Part shown: piece after piece, positions 53,594-63,754 of the stretch
How the letters are laid out: each line of letters begins with the position of its first letter
Numbering within the stretch: position 1 is the stretch's first letter
Assembly: GCA_963729445.1 (NCBI GenBank)
Contig: CAVSNU010000002.1
Coordinates: 434,001 to 498,000 of the forward strand
From: JACCZH01 sp963729445
GTDB lineage: Bacteria; Chloroflexota; Chloroflexia; Thermomicrobiales; CFX8
Direction: 5' to 3'
DNA length: 64,000 bases
Position numbers and translations under genes: made by a program
The notes under the pieces: generated by a model
Databases searched by the model: none
Seen by the model: only the letters and a program-made list of their open reading frames with translations
Told to the model about the DNA's origin: nothing

Positions 53594-55552
53594 TTAACGC
53601 TCGCATTTCAGGAACACGGCGCCAAGCGGCGGCGCGGTCAAGTTGATCGAGTGTGGACGCCCGTGCCACGACACCGGCGTGCTCTCAACGCCGCCCACAT
53701 TGCCCTGGCCGCTTCCCCCGTACTCCGTGGCGTCGCTGTTGAAGATCTCGGTCCAGAATCCACGCTTCGGTACACCTACCCGGTAGTTGCTGCGCGGCAC
53801 GGGCGTGAAGTTAAACACAGCCACGATGACATCGTCAGTCTCCCGGCCACGGCGCATGAAACTCAACACGCTATTCTCCGAGTCACTGGCGTCGATGAAC
53901 TCGAAGCCCGCCGGCTCGAAGTCCAGCTCGTGCAGCGCGGTCTCATTCCGGTAGAGACGGTTCAATTCTTCCAGCGCGCGCTGGATACCCTGGTGTGGCG
54001 GGTACGCGGTGAGATCCCAGTCCAGGCTGTAATCGTGGCGCCACTCCCGCCACTGGGCGAACTCGGAGCCCATGAAGAGCAGCTTCTTCCCCGGCTGGGC
54101 GTACATGTAGCTATAGAGCAAGCGCAGGTTTGCGAACTTCTGCCAGTCATCGCCCGGCATCTTCGCAATCAGCGAGCCTTTGCCGTGCACGACCTCGTCG
54201 TGCGACAACGGCAGGACGAAGTTCTCGGAGAAGGCGTACACCATGCGGAAGGTGAGGTCACCGTGATGGTATCTCCGGAAGACCGGCTCCTTCTCGAAAT
54301 ACTGGAGCGTGTCGTGCATCCAGCCCATGTCCCACTTCATGCCGAACCCGAGCCCACCCAGGTAGGTCGGCCGTGAAACCATCGGCCAGGCGGTCGATTC
54401 CTCGGCCATCGTCTGGACATCCGGGAAGCGGCCATAGATCTCTTCGTTGAGCCGGCGCAGGAACGAAATAGCCTCCAGGTTTTCTCGTCCGCCATGCTTG
54501 TTGGGGATCCACTCTCCCGCCTTACGGGAGTAGTCCAGGTAGAGCATCGACGCGACGGCGTCCACCCGAATACCGTCGATGTGGTATTTCTCCAACCAGT
54601 AGATGGCACTGCTCAGCAGGAAGCTACGCACCTCGTTGCGGCCATAGTTGAAGATGTAGCTGTTCCAGTCCGGGTGATAGCCCTGACGTGGATCGGCATG
54701 CTCGAAGAGATGCGTGCCGTCGAAATAGGCCAGCCCGTGCTCATCGCTTGGGAAGTGCGACGGCACCCAGTCCAGGATCACGCCAATCCCGTTCTGATGC
54801 AGGTACTCCACGAAGTACATGAAGTCCTGCGGCGTGCCGTAGCGGCTGGTCGGGGCGAAGTAGCCGGTCGTCTGGTAGCCCCACGATCCATAGAAGGGGT
54901 GCTCGGTGATCGGCATCAGCTCAACGTGCGTGAACCCGAGCTGTTGCACGTACTCCACTAACTTGGGCGCAAGCTCCCGGTACGTGAGCATCCGGCCGCC
55001 CTCCTCGGGTAGCCGCATCCACGAGCCCAGGTGTACTTCATAGATCGAGAGTGGCGCGTCGGAGGCGTTGTGCCGGCCGCGCTCGCCCATCCAGACGTCA
55101 TCTTCCCAATCGTATTCTGTGTGCCAGACAATCGAGGCAGTGCGCGGCGGCGTCTCGGCGTGGACTGCGAACGGGTCCGCTTTGGCCACGCTGTAGCCAT
55201 GATGGCGCGACTGGATCTGGTACTTGTAGATATGCCCAAGCTTGACACCAGGGATGAACCCCTCCCAGATACCCGAGTTGGCCTTGACCTGCAGTGGGTG
55301 CGTACCAGGGTTCCAGTGGTTGAAGTCACCAATAACGGACACCGCCCGGGCGTTGGGAGCCCAAACGGCAAAGTAGGTGCCGTTCACGCCGTTGTGGGTG
55401 GTCACATGACTGCCCAGCTTGTCGGGCAGATGCAGGTGACTGCCCTCGTTGAACAGGTACAGGTCATCGTTCGTCAACAGGCTCAGATCGGTCATCACTG
55501 GCTGATCGCGCGCCTCCGTTACGGTGTGGCCGCTGTGGTCGTGATTCGTCAA
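53594..55552 (-). CDS. glgB: 1,4-alpha-glucan branching enzyme (GlgB)
   Basis: GH13 transferase (EC 2.4.1.18) that creates alpha-1,6 branches in the glucan built by GlgE. 652 residues. An N-terminal CBM48 domain covers about 45-145 (GTYFAVWAPNARAVSVIGDFN, shown in part). The barrel has GSWGYQTTGYFAPTSRYG, IRVDAVASMLYLDY (nucleophile Asp), MAEESTAWPMVS (acid Glu) and LPLSHDEVVHGKGS, all typical of GlgB. The start is a TTG at 55552 with AGGGAAG 7 bases upstream; an in-frame ATG at MTDLSLLTNDDLY is an alternative that would shorten it by about 19 residues. It lies 3 bases after the MalQ stop. Confidence 0.96.
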   Translation of the reverse strand: MTNHDHSGHTVTEARDQPVMTDLSLLTNDDLYLFNEGSHLHLPDKLGSHVTTHNGVNGTYFAVWAPNARAVSVIGDFNHWNPGTHPLQVKANSGIWEGFIPGVKLGHIYKYQIQSRHHGYSVAKADPFAVHAETPPRTASIVWHTEYDWEDDVWMGERGRHNASDAPLSIYEVHLGSWMRLPEEGGRMLTYRELAPKLVEYVQQLGFTHVELMPITEHPFYGSWGYQTTGYFAPTSRYGTPQDFMYFVEYLHQNGIGVILDWVPSHFPSDEHGLAYFDGTHLFEHADPRQGYHPDWNSYIFNYGRNEVRSFLLSSAIYWLEKYHIDGIRVDAVASMLYLDYSRKAGEWIPNKHGGRENLEAISFLRRLNEEIYGRFPDVQTMAEESTAWPMVSRPTYLGGLGFGMKWDMGWMHDTLQYFEKEPVFRRYHHGDLTFRMVYAFSENFVLPLSHDEVVHGKGSLIAKMPGDDWQKFANLRLLYSYMYAQPGKKLLFMGSEFAQWREWRHDYSLDWDLTAYPPHQGIQRALEELNRLYRNETALHELDFEPAGFEFIDASDSENSVLSFMRRGRETDDVIVAVFNFTPVPRSNYRVGVPKRGFWTEIFNSDATEYGGSGQGNVGGVESTPVSWHGRPHSINLTAPPLGAVFLKCER

Positions 55553-55555
55553 TGG

Positions 55556-57616
55556 TTACTTCCCTCGCTTTCGGAGCAGGTCGAGCTCACGCAACGCGTC
55601 GGTGACTTTCGGCATGCGGGTAAACGCCTCAAGGTCGTAGCGTGCCTTTCTGCGCCAGTTCGGGTGTTCGTCAATCGTCCCGGGCACATTCTGTCGCTCG
55701 GTTTCCAGCCAGAGATCTTCCAGGTTCACCAGCACCATCCGCGCCGGACTGTCGGCGAGATAGCGGGTCAGCGCGTTCATGACCATCTGTGGATCCTCGG
55801 TTGTCGGCGTGTCTAGCCAGCCATGCTCGTACAGGAAACGAGTGATCCGCTCCTGACGGCCAGCTTCGATGTTGCTCCACTCTGTCGCGAACGGTGGAAG
55901 GTCGTGCGTATTCAAGCTGGCCAGCATGCCTGCACCGACCGGGTTCAACGCGTCGCCGTTCTCCCGGCCCAGTTGGAACGGGAAGACATACATGCGCTGC
56001 AGCCGGTGCGCCGACATCGCGGCCGTCACTTCACGTGGGACCGTCCCAAGATCCTCACCGATGACCAGTGTCTGGCTGCGATGCGACTCCAGCAGCAGGA
56101 TCGCGTACAGCTCCTCGGCGTTGTAGCGGACGTAGACGCCGTCTCGTGACGCGGCGTCGCCGGGAATCCAGTACAACCGGTGCAGGCTCATCACATGGTC
56201 GACCCGCAGCGCGCCCGCGTGACGTAGATGATGCCGGAGTGACTGGATGAAGTAATCGTACCTGCGCTCGCGAATCCGCTGCGGGTGCATCGGCGGGAAG
56301 CCCCAATCCTGCCCCTCGGCATTCAGGACATCCGGCGGCGCGCCTGCCCGGGCATCCACGGCGAAGACGTCGCGCTCGCTCCACACGTCAAAACCGCCGC
56401 GGTGAACGCCCAGCGGCAGGTCCAGATAAAGTCCGGAGCCACCCGTGCCCGTCTGCTCCCCGAGAGCGGCCATCTGTTCCTGTGCCAGCCACTGTACATA
56501 GAGGTGGTAGTGGGCATCATCCGGGTCGAAATCGCCATCTTCGATCTCGCCGTCACAGAGACCGTCAGGCCAGGCCTGCCAGGCAGCGCCGGTACGGTCA
56601 ACGACAGCCATGAACCGGGCGTACTGGCGGGCGAGGGGATTCTGGTTCACCCAGTGGTGGAACTGGGCGAGGCGGTCTGATTGCTCGGCCAGCAGGGTTC
56701 GCGACAGCTCCTGCAGCACCTTGCGCTTCATGGCCATCACGCTGCGGTAATCGACGAGCTCGCTGTGGCGCAGGTCCTCGATCTCCTTCTCCATGTCACT
56801 GGAAATCAGGAGCGCCTGGGCGGTTGGCGAAGCGTCGAGCTCTGGTATCTGGTGCACATCGAGGTAAAGCTCGCTCCAGAACCGCCTGGTCACCGGCGAG
56901 TACGGACTGGGGTCGAACGGCTTGTTCAGGAACGTCGGCAGGAGTGGCAACGTGCCGAACATGTCGCCACCCAGCTCTCGCACCCAGTTCACCAGTGTTG
57001 CCAGATCACCATAATCGCCGGTGCCCAGGCCATGCGCGGTCTGAACGGCATAGAGGGGCAAAAACGCGGCCCACGAACGCTGCCGGGTTCCCTGTCCACC
57101 GGCAAACGCATGCTGGGGAGCGGAAATCACCAGCGTCTGAAAGACGCCATCATCGAAGGTGAGCTGCAGCTCGTGATACCCCCAGGGCAATCCCTCGGGG
57201 AGCGGCATCTTCTTCAGGACGTAGCCCGACCCGCCGATCTCGACCTCCATCTCAACCGGCATCTGGCTGAGATCGAATGCCCAGTCGCGGCTGAGGCCAT
57301 CCTCCAAAGAGAGCCGGGCTGCGATTCTGGCGTCCCGGTGGTCGAACGGCAGCCGCAGGTCGACCGCCGAGGTCGAGCCCACCCAGGCGACGGCCACCGG
57401 GTCAACGCGCGTGTTCCAGAGCCGGTGTTGCTCTCCAGACAGAACCCTGGGGGCATCTTCGATCGATTCGATGGACACCCCCAGGGCCCGCAGAACGGCC
57501 AGCAAGGACTCCGAGGTAGCGCTCTTCCGCTCACCACGTGCATCGTAGTAGGCCAGCTGGACGCCATGCAGTGTGGCGAGGCGGTGCAGGTCGCGAACAG
57601 CTCCTCGTCCAGACAT
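55556..57616 (-). CDS. malQ: 4-alpha-glucanotransferase (MalQ, GH77)
   Basis: Amylomaltase (EC 2.4.1.25), 686 residues, which shuffles glucose units between malto-oligosaccharides. An N-terminal extension of about 170 residues resembles that of bacterial MalQ. The GH77 core starts near SWAAFLPLYAVQTAHGLGTG and includes FDPSPYSPVTRRFW, LRVDHVMSLHRLYWIPG (nucleophile Asp), VIGEDLGTVPREV (acid Glu) and NTHDLPPFATEW. Its role is to rework oligosaccharides that TreY/TreZ or GlgB leave. The start ATG 57616 lies 6 bases after the stop of the TreS-maltokinase gene. Confidence 0.95.
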   Translation of the reverse strand: MSGRGAVRDLHRLATLHGVQLAYYDARGERKSATSESLLAVLRALGVSIESIEDAPRVLSGEQHRLWNTRVDPVAVAWVGSTSAVDLRLPFDHRDARIAARLSLEDGLSRDWAFDLSQMPVEMEVEIGGSGYVLKKMPLPEGLPWGYHELQLTFDDGVFQTLVISAPQHAFAGGQGTRQRSWAAFLPLYAVQTAHGLGTGDYGDLATLVNWVRELGGDMFGTLPLLPTFLNKPFDPSPYSPVTRRFWSELYLDVHQIPELDASPTAQALLISSDMEKEIEDLRHSELVDYRSVMAMKRKVLQELSRTLLAEQSDRLAQFHHWVNQNPLARQYARFMAVVDRTGAAWQAWPDGLCDGEIEDGDFDPDDAHYHLYVQWLAQEQMAALGEQTGTGGSGLYLDLPLGVHRGGFDVWSERDVFAVDARAGAPPDVLNAEGQDWGFPPMHPQRIRERRYDYFIQSLRHHLRHAGALRVDHVMSLHRLYWIPGDAASRDGVYVRYNAEELYAILLLESHRSQTLVIGEDLGTVPREVTAAMSAHRLQRMYVFPFQLGRENGDALNPVGAGMLASLNTHDLPPFATEWSNIEAGRQERITRFLYEHGWLDTPTTEDPQMVMNALTRYLADSPARMVLVNLEDLWLETERQNVPGTIDEHPNWRRKARYDLEAFTRMPKVTDALRELDLLRKRGK

Positions 57617-57622
57617 ACTCGC

Positions 57623-60600
57623 CTATCCCTGCCGCCGGACCACGTCCATAATGCCGTGGAGCGGAATGCGCACCCAATCCGGACGATTATTCAGCTCGTA
57701 TCCGACCTCATAGACAGCCTTGTCGAGCACGAAGACGTCGAGCATCACCCGCAGTGCCTCGCGGTTCTGAGGCAGGAAGTCAGCACCGGCAGCACGCTCG
57801 AAGTACGCCTTCAGGAAGGCGACACTCACCCAGACATTCCAGAAGCTGGCCCAGCGCTCGACGGCCGGCACGTCTCCCGGACGCACCGGGACCCCCGCGC
57901 CATGATCGTACAAGGTGGCAAAGGCGGCATAGTGGAACGAGCGCAGCATGCCGGCCACGTCGCGGAGCGGGGAGCGCTTGATTCGCCGCTCTCCCAGCGG
58001 ACGGGCTGGCTCGCCCTCAAAGTCGATAACCACGAAATCCCTGCCGGTGTAGAGTACCTGGCCCAGGTGATAGTCGCCGTGGATACGAATCCGCGACGCG
58101 TGAAGGCGGTCTTCGATCACCGACTGGAAGCGGCTACGGATCTCTCCCTCCAGATCCAGCACCGCCTGAACGTCTTGCTGAGCGAGTTCAGGAAGCTTAC
58201 CCGCCTGTTTCCTGAGCGTTTGGAACACCCGGCCGGCCTGGCTGCGCATGGACTGATACACCGAGCGCTGGTAGAGCATCGAGTACGGCTCAGGTGCAAA
58301 CGCGGGATCCTCACGATTCGACGCGAGGGCCAGATGCATCTCGGCAGTGCGCTGCCCAAGGCGGTAGACCTCCTCGATGAACGCCCCGATGCGCTCATTG
58401 GCCAGCGCGGGGATCTCTTCATCTATCAGGTCCAACAGGTGGCAGCCGGGCTCAACCAGTGCGTCAGGCGGCAGTTCTGAAGCCAGCGCATCCTCGAAGA
58501 ACGCCGAGAGCGAATCGAGCGTAAACTGCCAGGCGTCGCCTTCGTTCGGGACGTAGCCTTGCAGGATGCCGAGCGTCGCTGTCCCGTTGCGCCCGTGACC
58601 GTACTCGATCGAGCCGGCAACCGGCGCGATCTGTTTGAAGTCCGTGCTCTCGGTGAGAAACCGTCCAATCTCCAGATCGGGGTTCTGACCATCCTCAATT
58701 CTGCGGAAGAGCTTCAGGATCAGCCGCTCGCCGTACATGATCGAGCTGTTACTCTGCTCACCGCGTGACACTGACACTGGGAGATGAGCCTCGGCGGGAC
58801 CACGCAGCTCCTTGAACTGACGTGTTGTCGCGGTGGTCAACACACCATGCTCGCCGCGGGGCGAGCGACGCCGCGCGATCATGTCGAGCAACGCACTACC
58901 GAATTCGTTGTCCCAGACGGCGTCATAGAGAACGCCCTCTTCACCGTCCCGAACGTTGACCCTGGCAAGCACCGCGTGCTGCAGCCACTCCTCCACGTGC
59001 TGCGCCCGCTCGCCAGTAGCGAAGGTGAGCGGCAACACGTAGGTCTCGGGGTCACCGTCGGTGTAGTCAACCTGTACCATCAGGATCCGAGCGGAGAAGT
59101 CCCCCTTTTGTAGCGGGATCGTCTCGGTGATGCTCACCTCTTTGATCCGGCGCGCCTTGCCGCCGAACCAGCGTCGCGAGCGCAGGTAATCGGGCAAGAT
59201 CTTCACCAACGCTGGGCGATTGCGGTCGGACAGGAGGTTCTCCCATGAGCCTGATACGGTGAGTGCCGGCACCTTGATCTCGCCCGGCTCCAGGCTCATC
59301 CGGTCGCCAGACTCGCGTGAGGTTTCCAACGAGAACCAGTAGAACGAGTGTGGACCAAGGGTCACGAAATAGGGCAGCTCACCGATTGGCGGGAACTCGG
59401 TGCCACCGAACATCTCGGTGGGCACCAGGCCGTTGAACTCGGACAGATCCAGCTCGACTGCCTGCACAAAGCGCGACAGGTTCGCGACGACCAGAATCGT
59501 CTCGCCCTCATACCGGCGGACGTAGGTCAGCACCTTGCGGTTGTCAGGGTGCAAGAACTCGATGCTGCCGCGCCCGAACGCCTGATAGCGTTGACGCAGG
59601 GCAATCAGCCGCTTCATCCACCACAAGAGCGATTGTGGATTGTTCTGCTGCACCTCCACGTTCAGTGCTTCGTAGTGGTACTCCGGGTCGACAACGACCG
59701 GGGAGTACAACCGCTGCCGGTTGGCCGTCGAGAAACCGGCGTTGCGGTCTCCGCTCCACTGCATGGGCGTGCGCACGCCGTTGCGATCGCCGAGGAAGAT
59801 GTTGTCCCCCATGCCGATCTCATCGCCGTAGTAGATGACCGGCGTCCCGGGCAGCGAGAACAGGAGCCCGTTCATGAGCTCGATGCGGCGGCGGTTGTTG
59901 GCCATCAACGGGGCCAGCCGGCGGCGAATGCCCAGGTTAATGCGCGCTTCACTATCGTGCGCATAGGCCCGGTACATGTAGTCCCGCTCTTCGTCGGTGA
60001 CCATCTCCAGCGTCAGCTCATCATGGTTGCGCAGGAACATGGCCCACTGCGCGGTGTCGGGAATATCGGGAGTCTGCTCCAGGATATCGATGATCGGATA
60101 CCGGTCCTCCATCCGGATCGCCATGAAGAGCCGCGGCATGACCGGGAAGTGGAAGGCCATGTGGCACTCGTCGCCATCACCGAAGTATTCGACCGAGTCT
60201 TCCGGCCATTGGTTCGCCTCGGCCAGCAGCATGCGGTTTTCATAGTTCGCGTCAATGTGTGCGCGGAGCTGCTTCAGGAACTGGTGCGTCTCCGGCAAGT
60301 TCTCGCAGTTCGTGCCTTCACGCTCGTAGAGATACGGCACGGCATCCAGCCGCAACCCATCGACGCCCATGTCCAGCCAGAACTCCATCGCCTTTGTGAT
60401 GGCCTGCTGAACCCTCGGGTTCTCGAAGTTCAGATCGGGCTGATGGTGATAGAAGCGATGCCAGTAATAGGCCTGCGCCACCGGGTCCCAGGACCAGTTG
60501 GAACTTTCAAAATCCTTGAAGATGATCCGCGCGTCTCCGTATTTCTGATCGTCGTCACTCCAGACGTAGAAATCGCGGTAGACGCTGCCGGGCTTCGCCC

Positions 60601-61033
60601 GCCGGGCACGCTGGAACCAGGGATGCTGGTCTGACGTGTGGTTACACACGAGCTCGGTAATCACCTTGAGTCCACGCTTGTGCGCCTCGCGCACAAAGCG
60701 ACGCACGTCACGCATGTTGCCGTAGGACGGATTGACGTTCGTGTAATCGGCGATGTCGTAGCCGTCATCCTTGAGCGGAGACGGGTAGAACGGCAGCAGC
60801 CAGATCGCGGTAACGCCGAGGTCCTGCAAGTAGTCGAGCTTCTGGGTCAGCCCCGCGAAGTCGCCAATTCCATCATTATCGCTGTCGAAAAACGAGCGCA
60901 CGTGCAACTGGTAAATGACGGCGTCTTTGTACCACTGTGGGTCGTCGACTGTGGTCAGGTCATCTTCTTCATGTACGTCGATCAACGAGCGGTCGTCCCC
61001 TTCTCGGCTTGTTTCCAGCTGTTCCCTAAACAA
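57623..61033 (-). CDS. treS: Trehalose synthase-maltokinase fusion (TreS-Mak)
   Basis: One 1,136-residue protein with two enzymes. TreS (EC 5.4.99.16), about residues 30-590, isomerises trehalose and maltose: WYKDAVIYQLHVRSFFDSD start, GLRLDAVPYLYERE, LLAEANQWPED and LRNHDELTLEMV carry the catalytic triad. The maltokinase part (EC 2.7.1.175), about 640-1130, makes maltose-1-phosphate: SRRWFGGKARRIKEV near its start, then the kinase-fold motifs HGDYHLGQVL and VIDFEGEPARPL near the end. Such fusions are known in other GlgE-pathway bacteria and channel maltose to the kinase. The TTG start overlaps the GlgE stop by 8 bases. Its product is the substrate of GlgE, encoded just upstream. Confidence 0.95.
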   Translation of the reverse strand: MFREQLETSREGDDRSLIDVHEEDDLTTVDDPQWYKDAVIYQLHVRSFFDSDNDGIGDFAGLTQKLDYLQDLGVTAIWLLPFYPSPLKDDGYDIADYTNVNPSYGNMRDVRRFVREAHKRGLKVITELVCNHTSDQHPWFQRARRAKPGSVYRDFYVWSDDDQKYGDARIIFKDFESSNWSWDPVAQAYYWHRFYHHQPDLNFENPRVQQAITKAMEFWLDMGVDGLRLDAVPYLYEREGTNCENLPETHQFLKQLRAHIDANYENRMLLAEANQWPEDSVEYFGDGDECHMAFHFPVMPRLFMAIRMEDRYPIIDILEQTPDIPDTAQWAMFLRNHDELTLEMVTDEERDYMYRAYAHDSEARINLGIRRRLAPLMANNRRRIELMNGLLFSLPGTPVIYYGDEIGMGDNIFLGDRNGVRTPMQWSGDRNAGFSTANRQRLYSPVVVDPEYHYEALNVEVQQNNPQSLLWWMKRLIALRQRYQAFGRGSIEFLHPDNRKVLTYVRRYEGETILVVANLSRFVQAVELDLSEFNGLVPTEMFGGTEFPPIGELPYFVTLGPHSFYWFSLETSRESGDRMSLEPGEIKVPALTVSGSWENLLSDRNRPALVKILPDYLRSRRWFGGKARRIKEVSITETIPLQKGDFSARILMVQVDYTDGDPETYVLPLTFATGERAQHVEEWLQHAVLARVNVRDGEEGVLYDAVWDNEFGSALLDMIARRRSPRGEHGVLTTATTRQFKELRGPAEAHLPVSVSRGEQSNSSIMYGERLILKLFRRIEDGQNPDLEIGRFLTESTDFKQIAPVAGSIEYGHGRNGTATLGILQGYVPNEGDAWQFTLDSLSAFFEDALASELPPDALVEPGCHLLDLIDEEIPALANERIGAFIEEVYRLGQRTAEMHLALASNREDPAFAPEPYSMLYQRSVYQSMRSQAGRVFQTLRKQAGKLPELAQQDVQAVLDLEGEIRSRFQSVIEDRLHASRIRIHGDYHLGQVLYTGRDFVVIDFEGEPARPLGERRIKRSPLRDVAGMLRSFHYAAFATLYDHGAGVPVRPGDVPAVERWASFWNVWVSVAFLKAYFERAAGADFLPQNREALRVMLDVFVLDKAVYEVGYELNNRPDWVRIPLHGIMDVVRRQG

Positions 61034-63009
61034 AATAATCGAAATCCTGCTCGGTGCGCACCCGGTGCCGAACCCGGAATATGTGAGCCGGGATGGCGTG
61101 CGGGTTTAGCTCTACGTAGTTGACTGGACCCTCCCACAGGTAACGCGCGCCACCGAGCAGATCGTGTACCTGAAAGGGCTGTCCAGTTTCGATACCCAGC
61201 TCTTCGAGCGGCAGGTGCACCCAGCCGGACTGCGTATGATGCGGGTCGAGATTCACCACAGTCAGTATCGTGTTCGTCTTGTCAGCCGTGGTCTTGCTGT
61301 ACGCAATGAGCTGATCGTTCTCCGTCTCGTGGAATGTCAGCCGCTCATTGCTATGCAGGGCCGGGTTCTCACGCCGGGCGCGGTTCACCAGTGTGATGAT
61401 TTCGCGCAGGCTGTCCGGACGATCGATGTCCCAGGCCTTGATCTCGTATTTCTCGGAGTGCAGATATTCTTCGCGGCCCTGCTCCAGCGGCATGTTGTCC
61501 ATAAGCTCGTAGGCCGGACCATAGATGCCATAACTGGCTCCCAGGGTGGCGGCCAGCACGAGCCGGCGAAATGAAGGCTGGCCGGCCACCAACCTGCAAG
61601 TACTCGGTCAGAATGTCAGGCGTGTTCGGCCAGAAGTTCGGCCGGCAGTACTCGGCGACCTCGGTCCTGGTGAGCTCCGTCAGGTATTCCGTCAACTCCT
61701 GCCGGGTGTTCCGCCAGGCGAAATAGTTATACGACTGCGTGAACCCCAGCTTCGCCAGCCGGTAGAGCACCCGCGGCCGGGTAAAGGCCTCCGAGAGGAA
61801 GATCGTATCGGGATAGACCTTTTTCACCTCGGCAATGACCCACTCCCAGAACGGGAACGGCTTGGTATGCGGGTTGTCGACGCGGAAGACGCTCACGCCC
61901 TGCTCGGCCCAGTACATGAAGACACTCAGGAGCTCCTGCCAGAGCTCGCGCCAGTTGTCCGTTTCGAAGTCGAACGGATAAATGTCCTGGTACTTCTTCG
62001 GCGGGTTCTCAGCGTACTGAATCGAGCCATCCGGCCGGTGCTTGAACCACTCCGGGTGCTCTGTGACATAGGGATGATCCGGCGAGCACTGGAAGGCGAT
62101 GTCCAGCGCGATGTCAATCCCCATTTCACGCGCCGAACCGACGAGCTGCCGGAAATCCTCAAGCGTGCCCAGCTCTGGGTGGATCGATTTGTGCCCACCT
62201 TCCGCGGACCCAATTGCCCACGGACTACCCGGCTCGCCGGGTAGAGCGCTGACATTGTTGTTCTTGCCCTTGCGGAACGTCCTGCCAATCGGGTGAATCG
62301 GCGGCAGGTAGAGGACGTCAAAACCCATCTCCCGGATGGCCGGCAGCCGCGCCTCGACATCTTTGAAGGTGCCGTGACGAGCGGGATCGGGGGACGCCGA
62401 GCGCGGGAAGAGCTCGTACCAGGAGCTAAAGCGCGCCCGCTCGCGCTCCACCGTGACCGGTAGCTCTCGCTCGTAGCGGGTGGCGTAGTCGCGGTCGGCG
62501 TAGCGGTGCATCAGCACGGTCAGGACCGGGTTGAGAGCAACGTCGATGTCCGTGGTTTGATCGCGCAGCAAGCCGGCATACGTGTTGAGCGCGGAAGCAT
62601 CGCTTCCCGCCGCCCGTTCGGCTGCCTCTTCAACGAGCTGTGCGCCGATCTGGCGCTCAACCGAAATATCCTGTCCGGCGGCAATGCGCTTCTCCATATC
62701 GCGGGTCCAGGTCTTGAAATGGTCGACCCAGGCCAGCAGTGAGTAACAGTAGCGCTCGCACTGCTCGATCTTGAAGGAACCGCGCCACCGATCGTTCACC
62801 AACGCAATCATCGGCGTTTCGCACCACTCGTGCACACTCTCAGGACGATAGAGCAGCACGCACGAGAGCGCGTCATGACCGTCCGTAAACATGTCGGCCT
62901 GGACGACCACCTCCTCGCCTATGGTGCGTTTGATTGGAAAGCGGCCAGCGTCAATCTCAGGAGTAACCCCTTCGATAATGACCCGCCGTCGCCCATCGTC
63001 AATGTGCAT
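61026..63009 (-). pseudogene. glgE: Maltose-1-phosphate maltosyltransferase (GlgE), one frameshift
   Basis: GH13_3 transferase (EC 2.4.99.16) that adds maltose from maltose-1-phosphate to the non-reducing end of alpha-glucan. The N-terminal domain starts DGRRRVIIEGVTPEIDAG, followed by helical domain S and the barrel with DVLYLPPIHPIGRTFRKGKN, the nucleophile Asp in VFRVDNPHTKPF and the acid Glu in FLSEAFTRPR. The first frame loses similarity after DILTEYLQVGGRPAFIS; the adjacent frame continues at RLVLAATLGASYGIYGPAYEL. Removing one C at 61565-61566 joins them into about 660 residues, the normal length. AGGTGA stands 5 bases before ATG 63009. First gene of the operon; sequence error is quite possible. 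Confidence 0.93.
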
Positions 63010-63346
63010 CGATTCACCTACCTGTGTATGTCTTCAATAGAATGCTTCGTTACGTTCAATATATATATCGAGTGTTCAGTGGTTGACCCCACGGAAACAC
63101 GCTTGGAGAGGTTAGATCATGGGGGAACGGGCGATTGACACACTTAAAATCACCCCTGTTACAAGAGTACCAGAGTGACTCGGGGCGTCTTGATGCCCGC
63201 TCCTGGAGAATCTCGCCAGCATCTGCTGGACCCCACGTGGCGCGTACGCGCATGTGCCAGTATGATGTTCGCGTCTACCCTCTCGGCAGCTGACGACGCG
63301 CCATATGTCATGGCGGCGTTGAGCGACACAACAGAAAGGCACATGC
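63010..63346. other. Intergenic region upstream of the glgE operon
   Basis: About 340 bases holding the divergent control regions of the glycan operon and the VOC gene. An A/T stretch ATATATATATC at 63060-63070 could be part of the operon promoter but has no well-spaced partner box. A plus-strand TTGACA at 63135 lacks a good -10. I see no gene. Confidence 0.4.
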
Positions 63347-63754
63347 ATGATTTCTCAGCTCGGGCTGGCTGGCATCTGGGTTAGCGATCAGGACGCAGCC
63401 ATCGATTTCTACGTAAACGTACTAGGCTTCGAGCTCTTGACCGACACCCGGTTTGGCGAAAACGATCGCTGGGTCGAAGTGGTGCCTGCGGGGGCTGAAA
63501 CCGGCCTCACGATTTCCACACCCCACCCAACCTCCGGCCATGGCGCGGGCAAAGATCCCGCCGAGCTCATTGGCTCGGCGATGTACGTCTGGTTCAGTCG
63601 GGATATTGCCGAGACACACCGGCACCTTGCAAGCAAAGGGGTCGTCTTCTCTGAAGAGCCAACGCTCCAGCCCTGGGGTATGCTGCAGGCCCAGTTCAAG
63701 GACCCAGACGGCAACCACTTCGTTCTTGTCGAGCGCACCGGCATCCGGAGCTAA
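63347..63754 (+). CDS. VOC-superfamily (glyoxalase/bleomycin-resistance fold) protein
   Basis: 135 residues, single VOC domain of two beta-alpha-beta-beta-beta units. The first unit has LAGIWVSDQDAAIDFYVNVLGFELLTD, the second MYVWFSRDIAETHRHLASKG and the end motif FKDPDGNHFVLVERT with the usual metal-ligand Glu. Small proteins of this family bind or isomerise diverse substrates or sequester drugs; the specific role cannot be told. GAAAGG lies about 8 bases before the ATG. It is the last gene in the window, divergent from glgE. Confidence 0.9.
   Translation: MISQLGLAGIWVSDQDAAIDFYVNVLGFELLTDTRFGENDRWVEVVPAGAETGLTISTPHPTSGHGAGKDPAELIGSAMYVWFSRDIAETHRHLASKGVVFSEEPTLQPWGMLQAQFKDPDGNHFVLVERTGIRS

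Noticed and set aside
48983..60634. Long plus-strand open frames opposite the trehalose/glucan operon (for example 52100-53326, 56681-58480, 59348-60634).
   Set aside because: Each is antisense to a gene with clear catalytic motifs and shows no family resemblance.
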